This document shows positions 31,919-41,883 of a stretch of 64,000 nucleotides of DNA, one piece after another (the first letter of the stretch is position 1; the number at the start of each line of letters is the position of its first letter). A model generated the notes under the pieces. That model had not been told where the DNA came from. It saw only the letters and a program-made list of their open reading frames with translations, and searched no databases. The stretch is taken from NCBI GenBank assembly GCA_002490525.1, contig DKUE01000037.1, forward strand, positions 77,410 through 141,409, given 5' to 3'. The stretch is from Ruminococcaceae bacterium UBA7212. GTDB taxonomy: Bacteria > Bacillota > Clostridia > Oscillospirales > Acutalibacteraceae. A program made the position numbers and the translations under genes.

Positions 31919-34552
31919 ATGTCCAAAGAACTTGAAAAACAGTACAACCCCAAAAACGTGGAGGACAGGCTTTACAAAACCTGGCTTGACAAAAAATACT
32001 TCCACGCAAAACGAGAGGCCGATAAGGAAACTTACACCATCGTCATCCCGCCTCCCAACATCACAGGGCAGCTCCACATGGGGCACGCACTCGACAACAC
32101 ACTTCAGGATATTTTAATCCGCTATCACCGTATGGCGGGGTATGACACCCTTTGGCTGCCCGGTACAGACCACGCGTCTATTGCAACCGAAGCGAAAATC
32201 GTGGAAGCAATGAAAAAAGAGGGCTTAACGAAAGAAGACCTGGGACGCGAAAAATTCTTGGAACGCGCATGGGATTGGAAAGCCCGATACGGCGGCAGAA
32301 TTATTGAACAGCTTAAGAAAATGGGCTCTTCCTGCGACTGGGACAGAGAGCGCTTCACCCTCGATACGGGCTGTAACAAGGCGGTCAACGAGGTATTCTG
32401 CAATCTGTATGAAAAAGGGCTCATCTATCGCGGAGAGCGGATTATCAACTGGTGTCCGCACTGCTTAACCTCTATTTCCGATGCCGAAGTGGAATATGAA
32501 GATCAAGCGGGTCATTTCTGGCATCTGCGCTATCCGTTCAAGGACGGCAGCGGCTATTTGGAATTGGCAACCACACGTCCCGAAACGCTTTTAGGCGATA
32601 CGGCAGTCGCGGTCAATCCGAACGACGAGCGTTATAAGGATATGGTCGGCAAAACGCTGATTCTGCCCCTCGTACATCGCGAAATTCCCGTGGTTGCCGA
32701 CGATTACGTGGAAATGGATTTCGGTACAGGTGTGGTAAAAATTACGCCCGCACACGACCCGAACGACTTTGAGGTCGGTCTTCGCCACAATTTAGAGGTT
32801 ATCAATGTGCTGACCCCCGATGCGAAAATTACCGAGGATTACCCTGCCTATGCGGGTATGGACCGTTATGAGGCGCGCAAGGCGATTGTCAAGGACCTTA
32901 AAAAAGAGGGCGCGCTTGTAGAAATTGAGGATTACAGCCATAATGTCGGCACCTGCTACCGCTGCGGTACAACGGTTGAACCGCGTGTTTCCAAACAGTG
33001 GTTTGTGAAAATGAAACCCCTGGCAGGTCCCGCGATTGACGCTGTGAAAACAGGTGAAACCAAATTTATCCCACAGCGTTTTGAAAAAGTGTATTTCCAC
33101 TGGCTTGAAAATATCCGTGACTGGTGCATTTCACGTCAGCTTTGGTGGGGGCACCGCATCCCCGCTTGGTACTGTGCTGACTGCGGCGAAATTACCGTTT
33201 CGCGTACCGCACCTGACGCATGCGCGCACTGCGGCAGCAAGAATATCACACAAGACCCCGACACCTTAGATACCTGGTTCTCCTCGGCACTGTGGCCGTT
33301 TTCCACACTCGGTTGGCCTGAAGAAACAGAAGATTTAAAGCACTATTACCCGACCAACACCTTGGTAACGGGCTATGATATTATCCCGTTTTGGGTAATG
33401 CGCATGATGTTCTCCGGTATTGAGCAGACAGGAAAAGCGCCGTTTGACACCGTGCTCATTCACGGACTGGTGCGCGATGCACAGGGGCGCAAAATGTCGA
33501 AATCCTTGGGCAACGGCATTGACCCCTTGGAAATCATTGACAAATACGGCGCAGACGCACTGCGCTTTACACTTGCCACAGGCAACAGCCCCGGGAACGA
33601 TATGCGCTTTTCAGACGAGCGCGTAGAAGCAAGCCGTAACTTCGCCAATAAAATTTGGAATGCGGCGCGGTTCATCCTGATGAATCTCGGCGAAAACGAA
33701 CCCACACCGCATATTCCCGCCAACCTTATTTTAGAGGACAAATGGATTTTAAGCCTTTACAATGCGCTGGTTGCCGATGTAACGGATTGTCTGGAAAAAT
33801 TCGAACTCGGCATGGCAGTGCAGAAGCTCTATGATTTCATTTGGGATGTATTTTGCGACTGGTATATCGAAATTGCCAAAATCCGCCTGAACGGTGAAGA
33901 TGAAGCGGCAAAATCCACTGTAAAAGCGGTGCTTGTGTATGTGATGTCAAACACTTTAAAGCTTTTGCATCCGTTTATGCCGTTCATCACTGAAGAGATT
34001 TGGCAGACCCTGCCGCACGAAGGCGAAAGTATTATGATTTCATCTTGGCCGAAAGCAGACGATGCCTTAAATTACACCGCAGAGGAAGCACAGATGGAAC
34101 GCATTATGATTGCGATTAAAGCCGTACGGAACCGCCGTGCGGAAATGAATGTTGCTCCCTCGAAGAAAGCAAAGGTATTCATTGAGACAGCATACGGTAA
34201 CACCTTCCAAAACGGTACCGTATTTTTCAATCGTTTGGCATCCGCCAGCGAGGTACAGGTCGCCGAAGCCTTTGACGGTATGGACGATGCAGTCTCCATC
34301 ATCACAGAAAGTGCAAGAATCTATATCCCAATGGATGAGTTGGTCGATTTTAAAGCAGAGCTTGCGCGCTTGGAAAAGGAAAAAGCCGCTGTGCAAAAAG
34401 AGCTGGATTTTGTCAACAGCAAGCTGAACAATGAAAATTTTGTCTCAAAGGCTCCCGCTGCCGTCGTTGAAAAACAGCGTCAGGCAAAAATGCAATTGGA
34501 AGAAAAAACGGCGCTTATTGAGGAAAGTATTCAAAAGCTCGCGAAGAAATAA
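31919..34552 (+). CDS. valS: Valyl-tRNA synthetase
   Basis: This 877-residue class Ia synthetase charges tRNA-Val and edits misactivated threonine. The HIGH-type motif is NITGQLHMGHAL near residue 46, the KMSKS motif is GRKMSKSLGNG near 523, and the CP1 editing domain lies between. The C-terminus ends in a coiled-coil (LARLEKEKAAVQKELDFVNS near 815) that binds tRNA. CxxC pairs near 340 and 425 are zinc-ligand-like. The ATG at 31919 has GGAGG seven bases upstream and partly overlaps the end region of the RAYT remnant. Expression is probably T-box controlled. Confidence 0.97.
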   Translation: MSKELEKQYNPKNVEDRLYKTWLDKKYFHAKREADKETYTIVIPPPNITGQLHMGHALDNTLQDILIRYHRMAGYDTLWLPGTDHASIATEAKIVEAMKKEGLTKEDLGREKFLERAWDWKARYGGRIIEQLKKMGSSCDWDRERFTLDTGCNKAVNEVFCNLYEKGLIYRGERIINWCPHCLTSISDAEVEYEDQAGHFWHLRYPFKDGSGYLELATTRPETLLGDTAVAVNPNDERYKDMVGKTLILPLVHREIPVVADDYVEMDFGTGVVKITPAHDPNDFEVGLRHNLEVINVLTPDAKITEDYPAYAGMDRYEARKAIVKDLKKEGALVEIEDYSHNVGTCYRCGTTVEPRVSKQWFVKMKPLAGPAIDAVKTGETKFIPQRFEKVYFHWLENIRDWCISRQLWWGHRIPAWYCADCGEITVSRTAPDACAHCGSKNITQDPDTLDTWFSSALWPFSTLGWPEETEDLKHYYPTNTLVTGYDIIPFWVMRMMFSGIEQTGKAPFDTVLIHGLVRDAQGRKMSKSLGNGIDPLEIIDKYGADALRFTLATGNSPGNDMRFSDERVEASRNFANKIWNAARFILMNLGENEPTPHIPANLILEDKWILSLYNALVADVTDCLEKFELGMAVQKLYDFIWDVFCDWYIEIAKIRLNGEDEAAKSTVKAVLVYVMSNTLKLLHPFMPFITEEIWQTLPHEGESIMISSWPKADDALNYTAEEAQMERIMIAIKAVRNRRAEMNVAPSKKAKVFIETAYGNTFQNGTVFFNRLASASEVQVAEAFDGMDDAVSIITESARIYIPMDELVDFKAELARLEKEKAAVQKELDFVNSKLNNENFVSKAPAAVVEKQRQAKMQLEEKTALIEESIQKLAKK

Positions 34553-34599
34553 CCCCAAAAAGGTGAAATAAATCCTTGCGGACTTTTGACCCAACCGAT

Positions 34600-34644
34600 A
34601 AACGCTCCGCCCGAAGCAAGAAAACTGTTTCCGGCGGGGCGTTT
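34600..34644 (+). terminator. Intrinsic terminator after valS
   Basis: AAACGCTCCGCC (34600-34611) pairs with GGCGGGGCGTTT (34633-34644) and a T-rich tract follows. From here to 34859 no other feature is seen, and the sequence becomes A/T-rich. Confidence 0.8.
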
Positions 34645-34859
34645 TATATTTATTTTACGGAAGAGATTTGCACATACAGTGAAACCGTATGAATAACTCA
34701 GGCATGCAGTATAAAACAAAGCCGAGTGACAAACGGAACTGTTGACTTTCTTGATTTGTGTCTGATATACTTGGTTTGGATAAAAACCGATACAGTGCCC
34801 TAGAAAAACCGTAAAAACAGGAGATTATCGTCGGTGCCACTGCCGGTTGGATTATAGCG

Positions 34860-35093
34860 TTGACCGGGACAGTCCTTCTTCTTTTGGAATACTGCTCACT
34901 TTTCTTTTTGCGTGCTATAGCTATCCGATCGGACGTTGAACAGGGTAATAGCCTTGGCTATTACAATGCTCCGATGCAATACATGCCTATTATTTTTGGA
35001 GTTACTATGGCTGTGATTGTGATTGGAATAGTGATTGCAGTATATAATGCCGGTTTTATGCGTACTAAAGAAAAAATCATAGCGTCATATTAG
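34860..35093 (+). CDS. Possible small two-TM membrane protein
   Basis: The frame encodes two hydrophobic segments (LTGTVLLLLEYCSLFFL and PIIFGVTMAVIVIGIVIAV) with a short loop and a basic tail, a credible small membrane protein. The start is unclear: AGGAG at 34819-34823 is followed in this frame only by ATT or ATC codons, and the TTG at 34860 lies too far away. The gene may therefore use a rare start or be a truncated relic. The family is unknown. Confidence 0.35.
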   Translation: MTGTVLLLLEYCSLFFLRAIAIRSDVEQGNSLGYYNAPMQYMPIIFGVTMAVIVIGIVIAVYNAGFMRTKEKIIASY

Positions 35094-35232
35094 CATTTGC
35101 GGAACAAATAGAGCACAGGACATATAATCCGGCCCCTTGCTGAACGTACCCTGAAGCCATTGATACAATCGGCTTTCAAACGCCCAAACGGTAACAGTCC
35201 GACCGTGGAATATAAACAGAAAGGATAAGAAA

Positions 35233-37338
35233 ATGATTTCTAAATATGATTTCAAATATAAAGGTCTTATGAAAAGCGCAATGCAGTCTATTCCCCTCGG
35301 CAATGGTGATTTGGGTGCAAATATATGGGCAGACGAAAATTCTGTTTCTATCCTGCTTTCCAAAACAGATGCTTTCAGTCGTTTGCACCGTCTTCTTAAA
35401 ACAGGATATATTAGATTAAAATTCCCAAAAGGCGTCTTGAATGAAAACCTTTGTTTTCATCTCGTTTTAAATGAAGGTATATTGAAAATCCATAACAAGA
35501 ACATCCGCATACAAATTTATGCGGATGCTTTCTTGCCTGTTTATCAAATTGAAGTTGACGGGAAATTTGCAGATAAACTATGCCTGGAAATTGTGAATTA
35601 CAGAGCGCACCCGGAGCGTCTTGCGCATGATGACCGCAGTAATTATCCATTAAACTGCGAGGCAGACGAAGATATCGGGTTTGACTGCACCGAGGATAAT
35701 GACATAGTTTTTACACAGGAAAAATCTGCAATCGGACAGATGCACAAAAATACAACCTCTCTTTATAATTTCAGTCTTCAGCATCAGCACCTTGCAGATT
35801 ATCCGAATAAATCGGATGTTCTTACAGGACTTACTTTCGGTTTTTTGGCTGCGAGTAATGATATGTGTGCCGATACAAATACGCTTACCGCAAAGCAAGG
35901 CGTTAAAAGCTTATCTATATCTATTCATTCTCTTACATGTGCAAATGCAGAAGAATGGATGAAAAAAATAAATCAAATTCCCGAAAGTGATATTGACAGG
36001 CACAAGGCCTATTGGAGATCTGTCTGGGAAAAAAGCTATGTCTATATTTCGGGGAATAAAAAAGCTGAAAACATAACGCAGGGTTACATTTTGCAAAGAT
36101 ATATGAATATTTGTGCAGGAAAGGGTCGTTTTCCCGTAAAGTTCAACGGTTCTATCTTCTCTTGTCAGCCCTCTCCCCATAATTCTGAAAATTATGATTA
36201 CCGACTGTGGGGCAGCTATTATTGGTTCCAAAACACACGGCTGATTTACTGGGGTATGCTGTTTTCAGGCGATTACGATTTGATGCTTCCGTTTTTTCGA
36301 CTTTATTTGGACAATCTTGATTTTGCGAAATACAGAACGGAAAAATATTTTGGACATTCAGGCGCATTTTACCCTGAAACTTTAAGCCTTTTTGCGGCTT
36401 ATGCAGATGCAAACTACGGTTGGAACAGAAGTCATCTTGCAGACGGCACAACTTTGAATACATACATTCGTTACTACTACTGTTCCGGACTTGAACTCGC
36501 TTTTATGATGCTTTTGTATTGCAGAAATGCACAGGATTTTGATTTCCTGCAAAACGAGTGTCTGCCCTTTGTAAAAGAAATTTTGCTGTTCTTTTATGAG
36601 CACTACAAGCAAAACGACGGTCCTATTTGTTTCAAACCGACATCTTCGCTTGAAACATGGCAAAACTGCATAAATGACACGCCCAATATTGCCGGTATGC
36701 GTGCGGTCTGCGATTTTGTTCTGCATATGGAGCAAGTGCCAAAGAATCTTATGCTATTATGCAAAAAAATCGAAGCATCTCTGCCGTCCGTTCCCGTAGG
36801 TCGTAAGCATTTGTGCAAAACGGTTCTGCCCTTTGAAAAGAACATAGAGAAAGTAAAACGCAACTGTGAAAACCCCGAGCTTTACACAGTGTTCCCATAT
36901 GCTTTATATAAAATAGGCAATCCTGATTTAAAAATCGGTGTCAGCACATTTAAAATGCGTGCCGAAAGAGCCTCGTGCGGCTGGCAGCAGCACGGCGTAC
37001 AGGCGGCATTTCTCGGTCTTCGCAAAAGTGCGTATAAAGAAATTGTAAAAAACTCTGAGAATACAAATAAAGGCTGTATTTTCCCTGCTTTTTACGGTCC
37101 AAATTATGATTGGTTACCTGATCAGGATAACGGTGCAAATTTAATGATGACGATAACAAAATCTCTTGTGCAGGAGAACGGTGAAAAAATCTTTCTTCTG
37201 CCTGCTTGGAATAAAAAACTGGATGTTTCATTCCGTTTGCCTGTGGGTAATAATTTTATAAATGTGACTTACCAAAAAGGTAAAAAACCGAAATATTCTT
37301 TTGATAAACCGGAGCACAGAGAAATTATTATCCTGTGA
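35233..37338 (+). CDS. Large glycosidase-like protein (DUF5703/GH95-like architecture)
   Basis: This 701-residue protein begins with a beta-sandwich-like region containing SIPLGNGDLGANIWADENS and LLSKTDAFSRLHRLLKTG (residues 18-60), the pattern of the DUF5703 N-terminal domain. A helical barrel-like region follows with GSYYWFQNTRLIYWGML near 330, YPETLSLFAAY near 377 and a Trp-rich C-terminal part. The overall build resembles (alpha/alpha)6 glycoside hydrolases such as GH95 fucosidases, but I cannot assign catalytic residues. There is no signal peptide, so it is probably cytoplasmic. Codon use is clearly more A/T-rich than flanking genes. AAAGGATAAG precedes the ATG. It is convergent with GH38. 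Confidence 0.65.
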   Translation: MISKYDFKYKGLMKSAMQSIPLGNGDLGANIWADENSVSILLSKTDAFSRLHRLLKTGYIRLKFPKGVLNENLCFHLVLNEGILKIHNKNIRIQIYADAFLPVYQIEVDGKFADKLCLEIVNYRAHPERLAHDDRSNYPLNCEADEDIGFDCTEDNDIVFTQEKSAIGQMHKNTTSLYNFSLQHQHLADYPNKSDVLTGLTFGFLAASNDMCADTNTLTAKQGVKSLSISIHSLTCANAEEWMKKINQIPESDIDRHKAYWRSVWEKSYVYISGNKKAENITQGYILQRYMNICAGKGRFPVKFNGSIFSCQPSPHNSENYDYRLWGSYYWFQNTRLIYWGMLFSGDYDLMLPFFRLYLDNLDFAKYRTEKYFGHSGAFYPETLSLFAAYADANYGWNRSHLADGTTLNTYIRYYYCSGLELAFMMLLYCRNAQDFDFLQNECLPFVKEILLFFYEHYKQNDGPICFKPTSSLETWQNCINDTPNIAGMRAVCDFVLHMEQVPKNLMLLCKKIEASLPSVPVGRKHLCKTVLPFEKNIEKVKRNCENPELYTVFPYALYKIGNPDLKIGVSTFKMRAERASCGWQQHGVQAAFLGLRKSAYKEIVKNSENTNKGCIFPAFYGPNYDWLPDQDNGANLMMTITKSLVQENGEKIFLLPAWNKKLDVSFRLPVGNNFINVTYQKGKKPKYSFDKPEHREIIIL

Positions 37339-37394
37339 ATATTGACTATACCGGTGCATATTTAACAACTTTAATATTTGAGGAGAATATTTAA

Positions 37395-37420
37395 ACTCCC
37401 TTGCTGTACTGCAAGGGAGT
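37395..37420 (+). terminator. Hairpin after the glycosidase-like gene
   Basis: The perfect stem ACTCCCTTGC/GCAAGGGAGT has a 6-nt loop and is followed by GATTTTATG. It may terminate the upstream gene; its right arm also contains an AAGGGAG that could serve an 18-codon frame at 37427-37483 of doubtful meaning. Confidence 0.55.
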
Positions 37421-37524
37421 GATTTTATGTCAACACTACAAGAATATTACGGCACGGAAATGTTACACCATCTTCTTCCCTAAAGGATGATAATCCGAAC
37501 GCATTTGAAAAGTATGTGAGTTAC

Positions 37525-40500
37525 TTACACTTCGAACCGCAAGGTGACAAGTTCATACGGTTTGAATGTCAGCTTTACATTTCTGCCGTCATTTTCAAGC
37601 GTTGTTTCTGTATTTTCTAATAAATCACACACCGACACACGCTTAAAATCAAAGCCCGCGGTTACGGTAACATCCGCACGCCGGCGGTAAGCTTCATACA
37701 GACGCACGATGACCGCATTGCCTTTTTCTGCTTTTTTCACAGTTTCTGCAATTACATTTTCGCAGTCTACCGAAAGCAGAGACAAGGTTTCAGGCAAATT
37801 ACCGCTCTGTGCTCCGATTCTTTGCGCCGTCAGCGGATTGTTAAGCAAATATGCCTGCTGTACCGTGCCCGCCGCACGGTAATCGCCTGCGTGCGGATAC
37901 AAAGAATAGGTAAAGGTATGCGCGCCTCTGTCTGCGGTTTCATCGGGATAGGTCCCGCACTTCAGAAGCGTTAAGCACATTACCCCGTTATGAATATCAT
38001 GTCCGTACTTACAGTCGTTTAAAAGGCTTACACCGTAGCCGTACTCGGACAAATCAGCGTATTTGTGTGCACAAACCTCAAATTTTGCCGCATCCCAGCT
38101 GGTATTGGTGTGCGTTGGACGCTCCACCGCGCCGAACTGAATTTCATAAGTCGCCTTATCCGAAAGCACATCCACAGGGAACGCGGTTTTTAAAATCAAA
38201 TGGCTCTCGTTCCAATCAATATCCGTATCAAAATCGATACGCGCCACATCGTCATACAGCCAAATTTTTTGTGTAATTGTGCTGTGCATAAAAATCTTTT
38301 TAACCTCTACGCCTGCGCGTGCACCATCTGCAATCGACGTAATTTCCGCGTTTTCGGAAAGCTTCCACGATTTTTCTTTATAATAATTGCTGATTTCCCA
38401 GTTGTCATAGTCGCGCGGATAATCCTCATAAGCGGTCATCACGTTGCCCTGCGCGCCCGATTTCAGCACTTCACGGCCATTTTTCTTATCGTAGATTCGT
38501 GTAAATGCGCCGCTGTCGGAAAGCTCCAAAACGAAGAAATCATTTTCGATTTTCTTTCCATATACCCGCACAGTCCTTCGCGGCGTTGTTTCGGCTATAA
38601 CTTTATAGCCCTTCGCCGGAACATGCTCCGCATATCGGGTCTCGCCGTCTACCGTTACCGTACCGCTGGCTTCGAAAGCGTTCGGATTCCAAACGAGAAT
38701 ACCGCCGTTCGTACCGATATTTTCGGCAATGTGCGCCGCCGCATCCGCACAGATTTGCGTACCGACTTTTCCTATAGCTTCATACTGCGCATGCGAAACC
38801 TCGTACACCTCGTGAATAGATGACCCGGGAATAATGTCGTGGAACTGATTCAAAAGAATCATTTCCCAGCCGTCGTGCAGAGATTTTTCGGGATATGCCG
38901 TACCGTTTAAGAGGGTGTCTGCCAGCGCAATGCTTTCTGCATTTTGATACAGAAACTCGCTTTTGCGGTTATATCGCTTGTTTTTCGCCTGCGAGGTGTA
39001 TGTGCCGCGGTGATATTCGAGATACAGTTCTCCTTGCCAGCGCGGCGTTTTGGGGTTCGCTTCTGCTTTTTTGCGCATCCGCGCAAGCAGCTCGCCCGCA
39101 AATTCCATTTTTGCTTTCGGCACTGCGGGCAGACCCTTTTTCAGAATGTGATAGTATTCCAAATCCTTGCGCACAGGACCGCCGCCGCCGTCCCCGTAAC
39201 CGAAGGTAATCAGCACTTCGTTCTGTAAATTTTTCTGCTGATAACGGTCCCACGCACCCATCAGCTGACAGGGATTGAGCTTTGCATTATAGGTCACATT
39301 GCGGGCGGGCTTCTGCCCGCGCACCCTGTCCTGTGCGGTCATAAAGAACGAGAAAATGTCCGTGCCGTCAATCCCCTGCCACCAAAATGTGTCGTAGGGC
39401 ATACGGTTGCTTTCATTCCAGCCGATTTTAGAGGTAACAAACGATTCCACGCCGCTTTTTTTGAGAATCTGCGGCAATGCAGCGGAATAGCCGAACACAT
39501 CGGGAAGCCAAAGCACCTTGCAGTCCACACCGAATTCTTCTTTAAAGAAAGCTTTGCCGTACAGGATTTGCCGCACCAAGCTCTCACCCGAAGAAAGGTT
39601 GCAGTCCGCTTCGACCCACATTGCGCCTTCGACTTCCCAGCACCCCTGTTTCACCATTTCCTTGACCTCGGCGTACAGCTCGGGAGATTCCTCTTTTAAA
39701 TATTTATAAAGCTGCGCCTGGCTCGACATAAACTTGTATTCAGGATATTTCTTCATCAGCGCCAGCACCGTAGAAAACGAGCGCAGAACCTTTTCCCGTG
39801 TTTGTGCAAGCGTCCAAAGCCATGCAACGTCAATATGCGTGTGCCCGATGCAAATCGCGTTCACGCCGAAATCGGGATATATACCGCTAAACAGTGCAGA
39901 ATCCAAATATTGCTGTGCCGCACGCACCGAGTCCATACATTTTTGGGAATACGGTTCACGCAAATCAAGCATATTTACGGCGTGCTCCAAACCGTTTTGC
40001 ATATCGACATATGCCTTTTCGTGCGGGTCTAACAACAGCGTTGCCTCATATGGCACGCAAAGGCTGTAATACAGCTTGCGGATTTCTTCGTTATACACAC
40101 GCAAATCGGCATTAAATTCCAAATGATTGGCCTCTTTACCGCCGTAGGCATACACATAAATTTCATATTCCGATTTTGCACGGTCTAAAAATACCTCGCG
40201 GTGGTTTGTGTCCAAACCCTGTACGAGTACGCCGTCCACATATACAATAAACTGCGGATTGACGGCGTCCCATCCGTCTAACTGTGTGGAAATGCAAAGC
40301 TCAACATTTTTGCCGCACATGTCTTCGGGAATTTCGAGATGTTTATAGAACCACGCGTGGCAATCCTTTTCCCCGCCCCAGCGTTCGTAACGACCGAATT
40401 CGCGGAAGCTTTCATCCACCTCGGGCAATACATTGCCTGTTTTATAGCCGCAGGGCTTCATCAAAAATCCGTCTAACGGTATATCCTGTTCACATGCGGC

Positions 40501-40557
40501 ATTTTTCAGCATATCCAAATAAACACGCAATCTGTCTTCATAAAAATCTGTTTGCAT
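37525..40557 (-). CDS. Alpha-mannosidase, glycoside hydrolase family 38
   Basis: This 1010-residue cytoplasmic enzyme would remove terminal alpha-mannose from oligosaccharides. The zinc-binding motif GHTHIDVAWLW is near residue 237 and LWLPDVFGYSAALPQ near 347 carries the nucleophile Asp. A GH38 middle domain (HRGTYTSQAKNKRYNRKSE, then LLNQFHDIIPGSSIHEVY) and a beta-sandwich C-terminus follow. No signal peptide is seen. The ATG at 40557 is chosen because GAGGA lies eight bases upstream; an ATG at 40575 has none. A glycan-uptake system would be needed to feed it, and none is adjacent. Confidence 0.92.
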   Translation of the reverse strand: MQTDFYEDRLRVYLDMLKNAACEQDIPLDGFLMKPCGYKTGNVLPEVDESFREFGRYERWGGEKDCHAWFYKHLEIPEDMCGKNVELCISTQLDGWDAVNPQFIVYVDGVLVQGLDTNHREVFLDRAKSEYEIYVYAYGGKEANHLEFNADLRVYNEEIRKLYYSLCVPYEATLLLDPHEKAYVDMQNGLEHAVNMLDLREPYSQKCMDSVRAAQQYLDSALFSGIYPDFGVNAICIGHTHIDVAWLWTLAQTREKVLRSFSTVLALMKKYPEYKFMSSQAQLYKYLKEESPELYAEVKEMVKQGCWEVEGAMWVEADCNLSSGESLVRQILYGKAFFKEEFGVDCKVLWLPDVFGYSAALPQILKKSGVESFVTSKIGWNESNRMPYDTFWWQGIDGTDIFSFFMTAQDRVRGQKPARNVTYNAKLNPCQLMGAWDRYQQKNLQNEVLITFGYGDGGGGPVRKDLEYYHILKKGLPAVPKAKMEFAGELLARMRKKAEANPKTPRWQGELYLEYHRGTYTSQAKNKRYNRKSEFLYQNAESIALADTLLNGTAYPEKSLHDGWEMILLNQFHDIIPGSSIHEVYEVSHAQYEAIGKVGTQICADAAAHIAENIGTNGGILVWNPNAFEASGTVTVDGETRYAEHVPAKGYKVIAETTPRRTVRVYGKKIENDFFVLELSDSGAFTRIYDKKNGREVLKSGAQGNVMTAYEDYPRDYDNWEISNYYKEKSWKLSENAEITSIADGARAGVEVKKIFMHSTITQKIWLYDDVARIDFDTDIDWNESHLILKTAFPVDVLSDKATYEIQFGAVERPTHTNTSWDAAKFEVCAHKYADLSEYGYGVSLLNDCKYGHDIHNGVMCLTLLKCGTYPDETADRGAHTFTYSLYPHAGDYRAAGTVQQAYLLNNPLTAQRIGAQSGNLPETLSLLSVDCENVIAETVKKAEKGNAVIVRLYEAYRRRADVTVTAGFDFKRVSVCDLLENTETTLENDGRNVKLTFKPYELVTLRFEV

Positions 40558-40622
40558 AAAGTTTTCCTCATCCATAGAATTTTGGGTATTGTATCACATT
40601 TTCAGGCAATTCTGCAAGCGGT

Positions 40623-41870
40623 TTACGAGAATAAATCCGACAGCAAATAAAAGGACCCGCACACAAGCACCAGCCCATCCTTCGGTGCGGCGTTTTTGGC
40701 ACGCTCCAGTGCAGATTTCGGGTTTTCGTCCGTAAAGGCTTTTACGTTTACATTGCTGACCGAATCCCGAAGCATCGCCGGTGCGGCGGACCTTGGATTG
40801 TCCGGCTTTGTAAAGTAAATTTCTTTACAGTGTGGTGCAACTTTTTCCAAATATCGTCCCGTATCTTTGTCCGCCATCATACCGATAACCGCCGTAATAT
40901 GCGGCAGCGCAAAACGTTTCAGAACTTCACTGAGCGCCTCGGCACATTCGGGATTGTGCCCACCGTCCAAAAGCATCGGCGGTGTACCCGCACGGTACTC
41001 CATACGTCCGCGCATAACGGTATTTTGAAGGCCTTCTCGGATATGCGCGTCCGTTACGCCTGCAATCCGCTTTGCCGCTTCGACAACCCCTACCGCATTT
41101 TCAATCTGATGCCGTCCCGGAAGATGTATTGTGTAGGTTTCGCCGTGATAAGAAAATACGGTTTCCGTAATTCTTTCTGAAATCACCTGCGCCGCATCCG
41201 CATCCGCCACGGTCAGCGCACAACCCTGTCTTTCCGCGGTCTCCCGAATTACCGAAAGCGCTGTCAGGTCCTGACGTGTGGTGGTTACGCATACACTCCC
41301 CCGTTTTAAAATTCCCGCCTTTTCCAATGCAATCTGCGCCACGGTATCGCCGAGAATCTGTGTATGGTCAAGCGATACAGAAGTAATTACGCACACTTCG
41401 GGTGTGGGAATGATATTCGTCGAATCGTACCGTCCGCCGAGCCCGACCTCCATTACGGCATACTCGCACTGCTGTTCTTTGAAATACAGCAACGCCGCAG
41501 CGGTAATAACTTCGAACTCCGTCGGCACTATGCCTTCGGCGTTCAGCGACTCTACCGCGGATTTTACGCGTGCAACCACATTTGCCAAATCCGTCTCGGA
41601 AACATTTTCATTATTGATTTGTATGCGCTCGCAAAACGAAAACACATAGGGCGATGTAAATAGTCCGGTTTTATACCCTGCCGCTTTTAAAATGTAGGAA
41701 AGCATGGTTGAGGTTGAACCCTTGCCGTTTGTGCCCGCCACATGAATAAACCGCAGGCCGTTTTGCGGATTGCCGAGCGCTGTGAGGAGCGCACGAATTC
41801 GCTGAAGCCCCGGTTTGATACCGAACGCTAACAGAGAATGAATATAATCAACTGCTTCTTGGTAATGCAT
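40623..41870 (-). CDS. folC: Folylpolyglutamate synthase/dihydrofolate synthase family
   Basis: This 415-residue Mur-ligase-like enzyme adds glutamate to folates, and in many bacteria also forms dihydrofolate from dihydropteroate. The P-loop FIHVAGTNGKGST is near residue 38, the folate/omega loop region TSPYVFSFCERIQIN near 66, and LDHTQILGDTVAQIALEKAG carries the conserved His and Glu. LLDGGHNPECAEAL near 300 is the C-terminal domain motif. The ATG at 41870 has GAGGA upstream and lies 13 bases after the exoA stop, so the two genes form a unit. Confidence 0.92.
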   Translation of the reverse strand: MHYQEAVDYIHSLLAFGIKPGLQRIRALLTALGNPQNGLRFIHVAGTNGKGSTSTMLSYILKAAGYKTGLFTSPYVFSFCERIQINNENVSETDLANVVARVKSAVESLNAEGIVPTEFEVITAAALLYFKEQQCEYAVMEVGLGGRYDSTNIIPTPEVCVITSVSLDHTQILGDTVAQIALEKAGILKRGSVCVTTTRQDLTALSVIRETAERQGCALTVADADAAQVISERITETVFSYHGETYTIHLPGRHQIENAVGVVEAAKRIAGVTDAHIREGLQNTVMRGRMEYRAGTPPMLLDGGHNPECAEALSEVLKRFALPHITAVIGMMADKDTGRYLEKVAPHCKEIYFTKPDNPRSAAPAMLRDSVSNVNVKAFTDENPKSALERAKNAAPKDGLVLVCGSFYLLSDLFS

Positions 41871-41883
41871 GGTATTTTTATCC

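Noticed and set aside
37427..37483. 18-codon frame with an AAGGGAG in the preceding hairpin arm
   Set aside because: It is too short, has no homology cue and no in-frame continuation; it could be a gene relic but cannot be supported.
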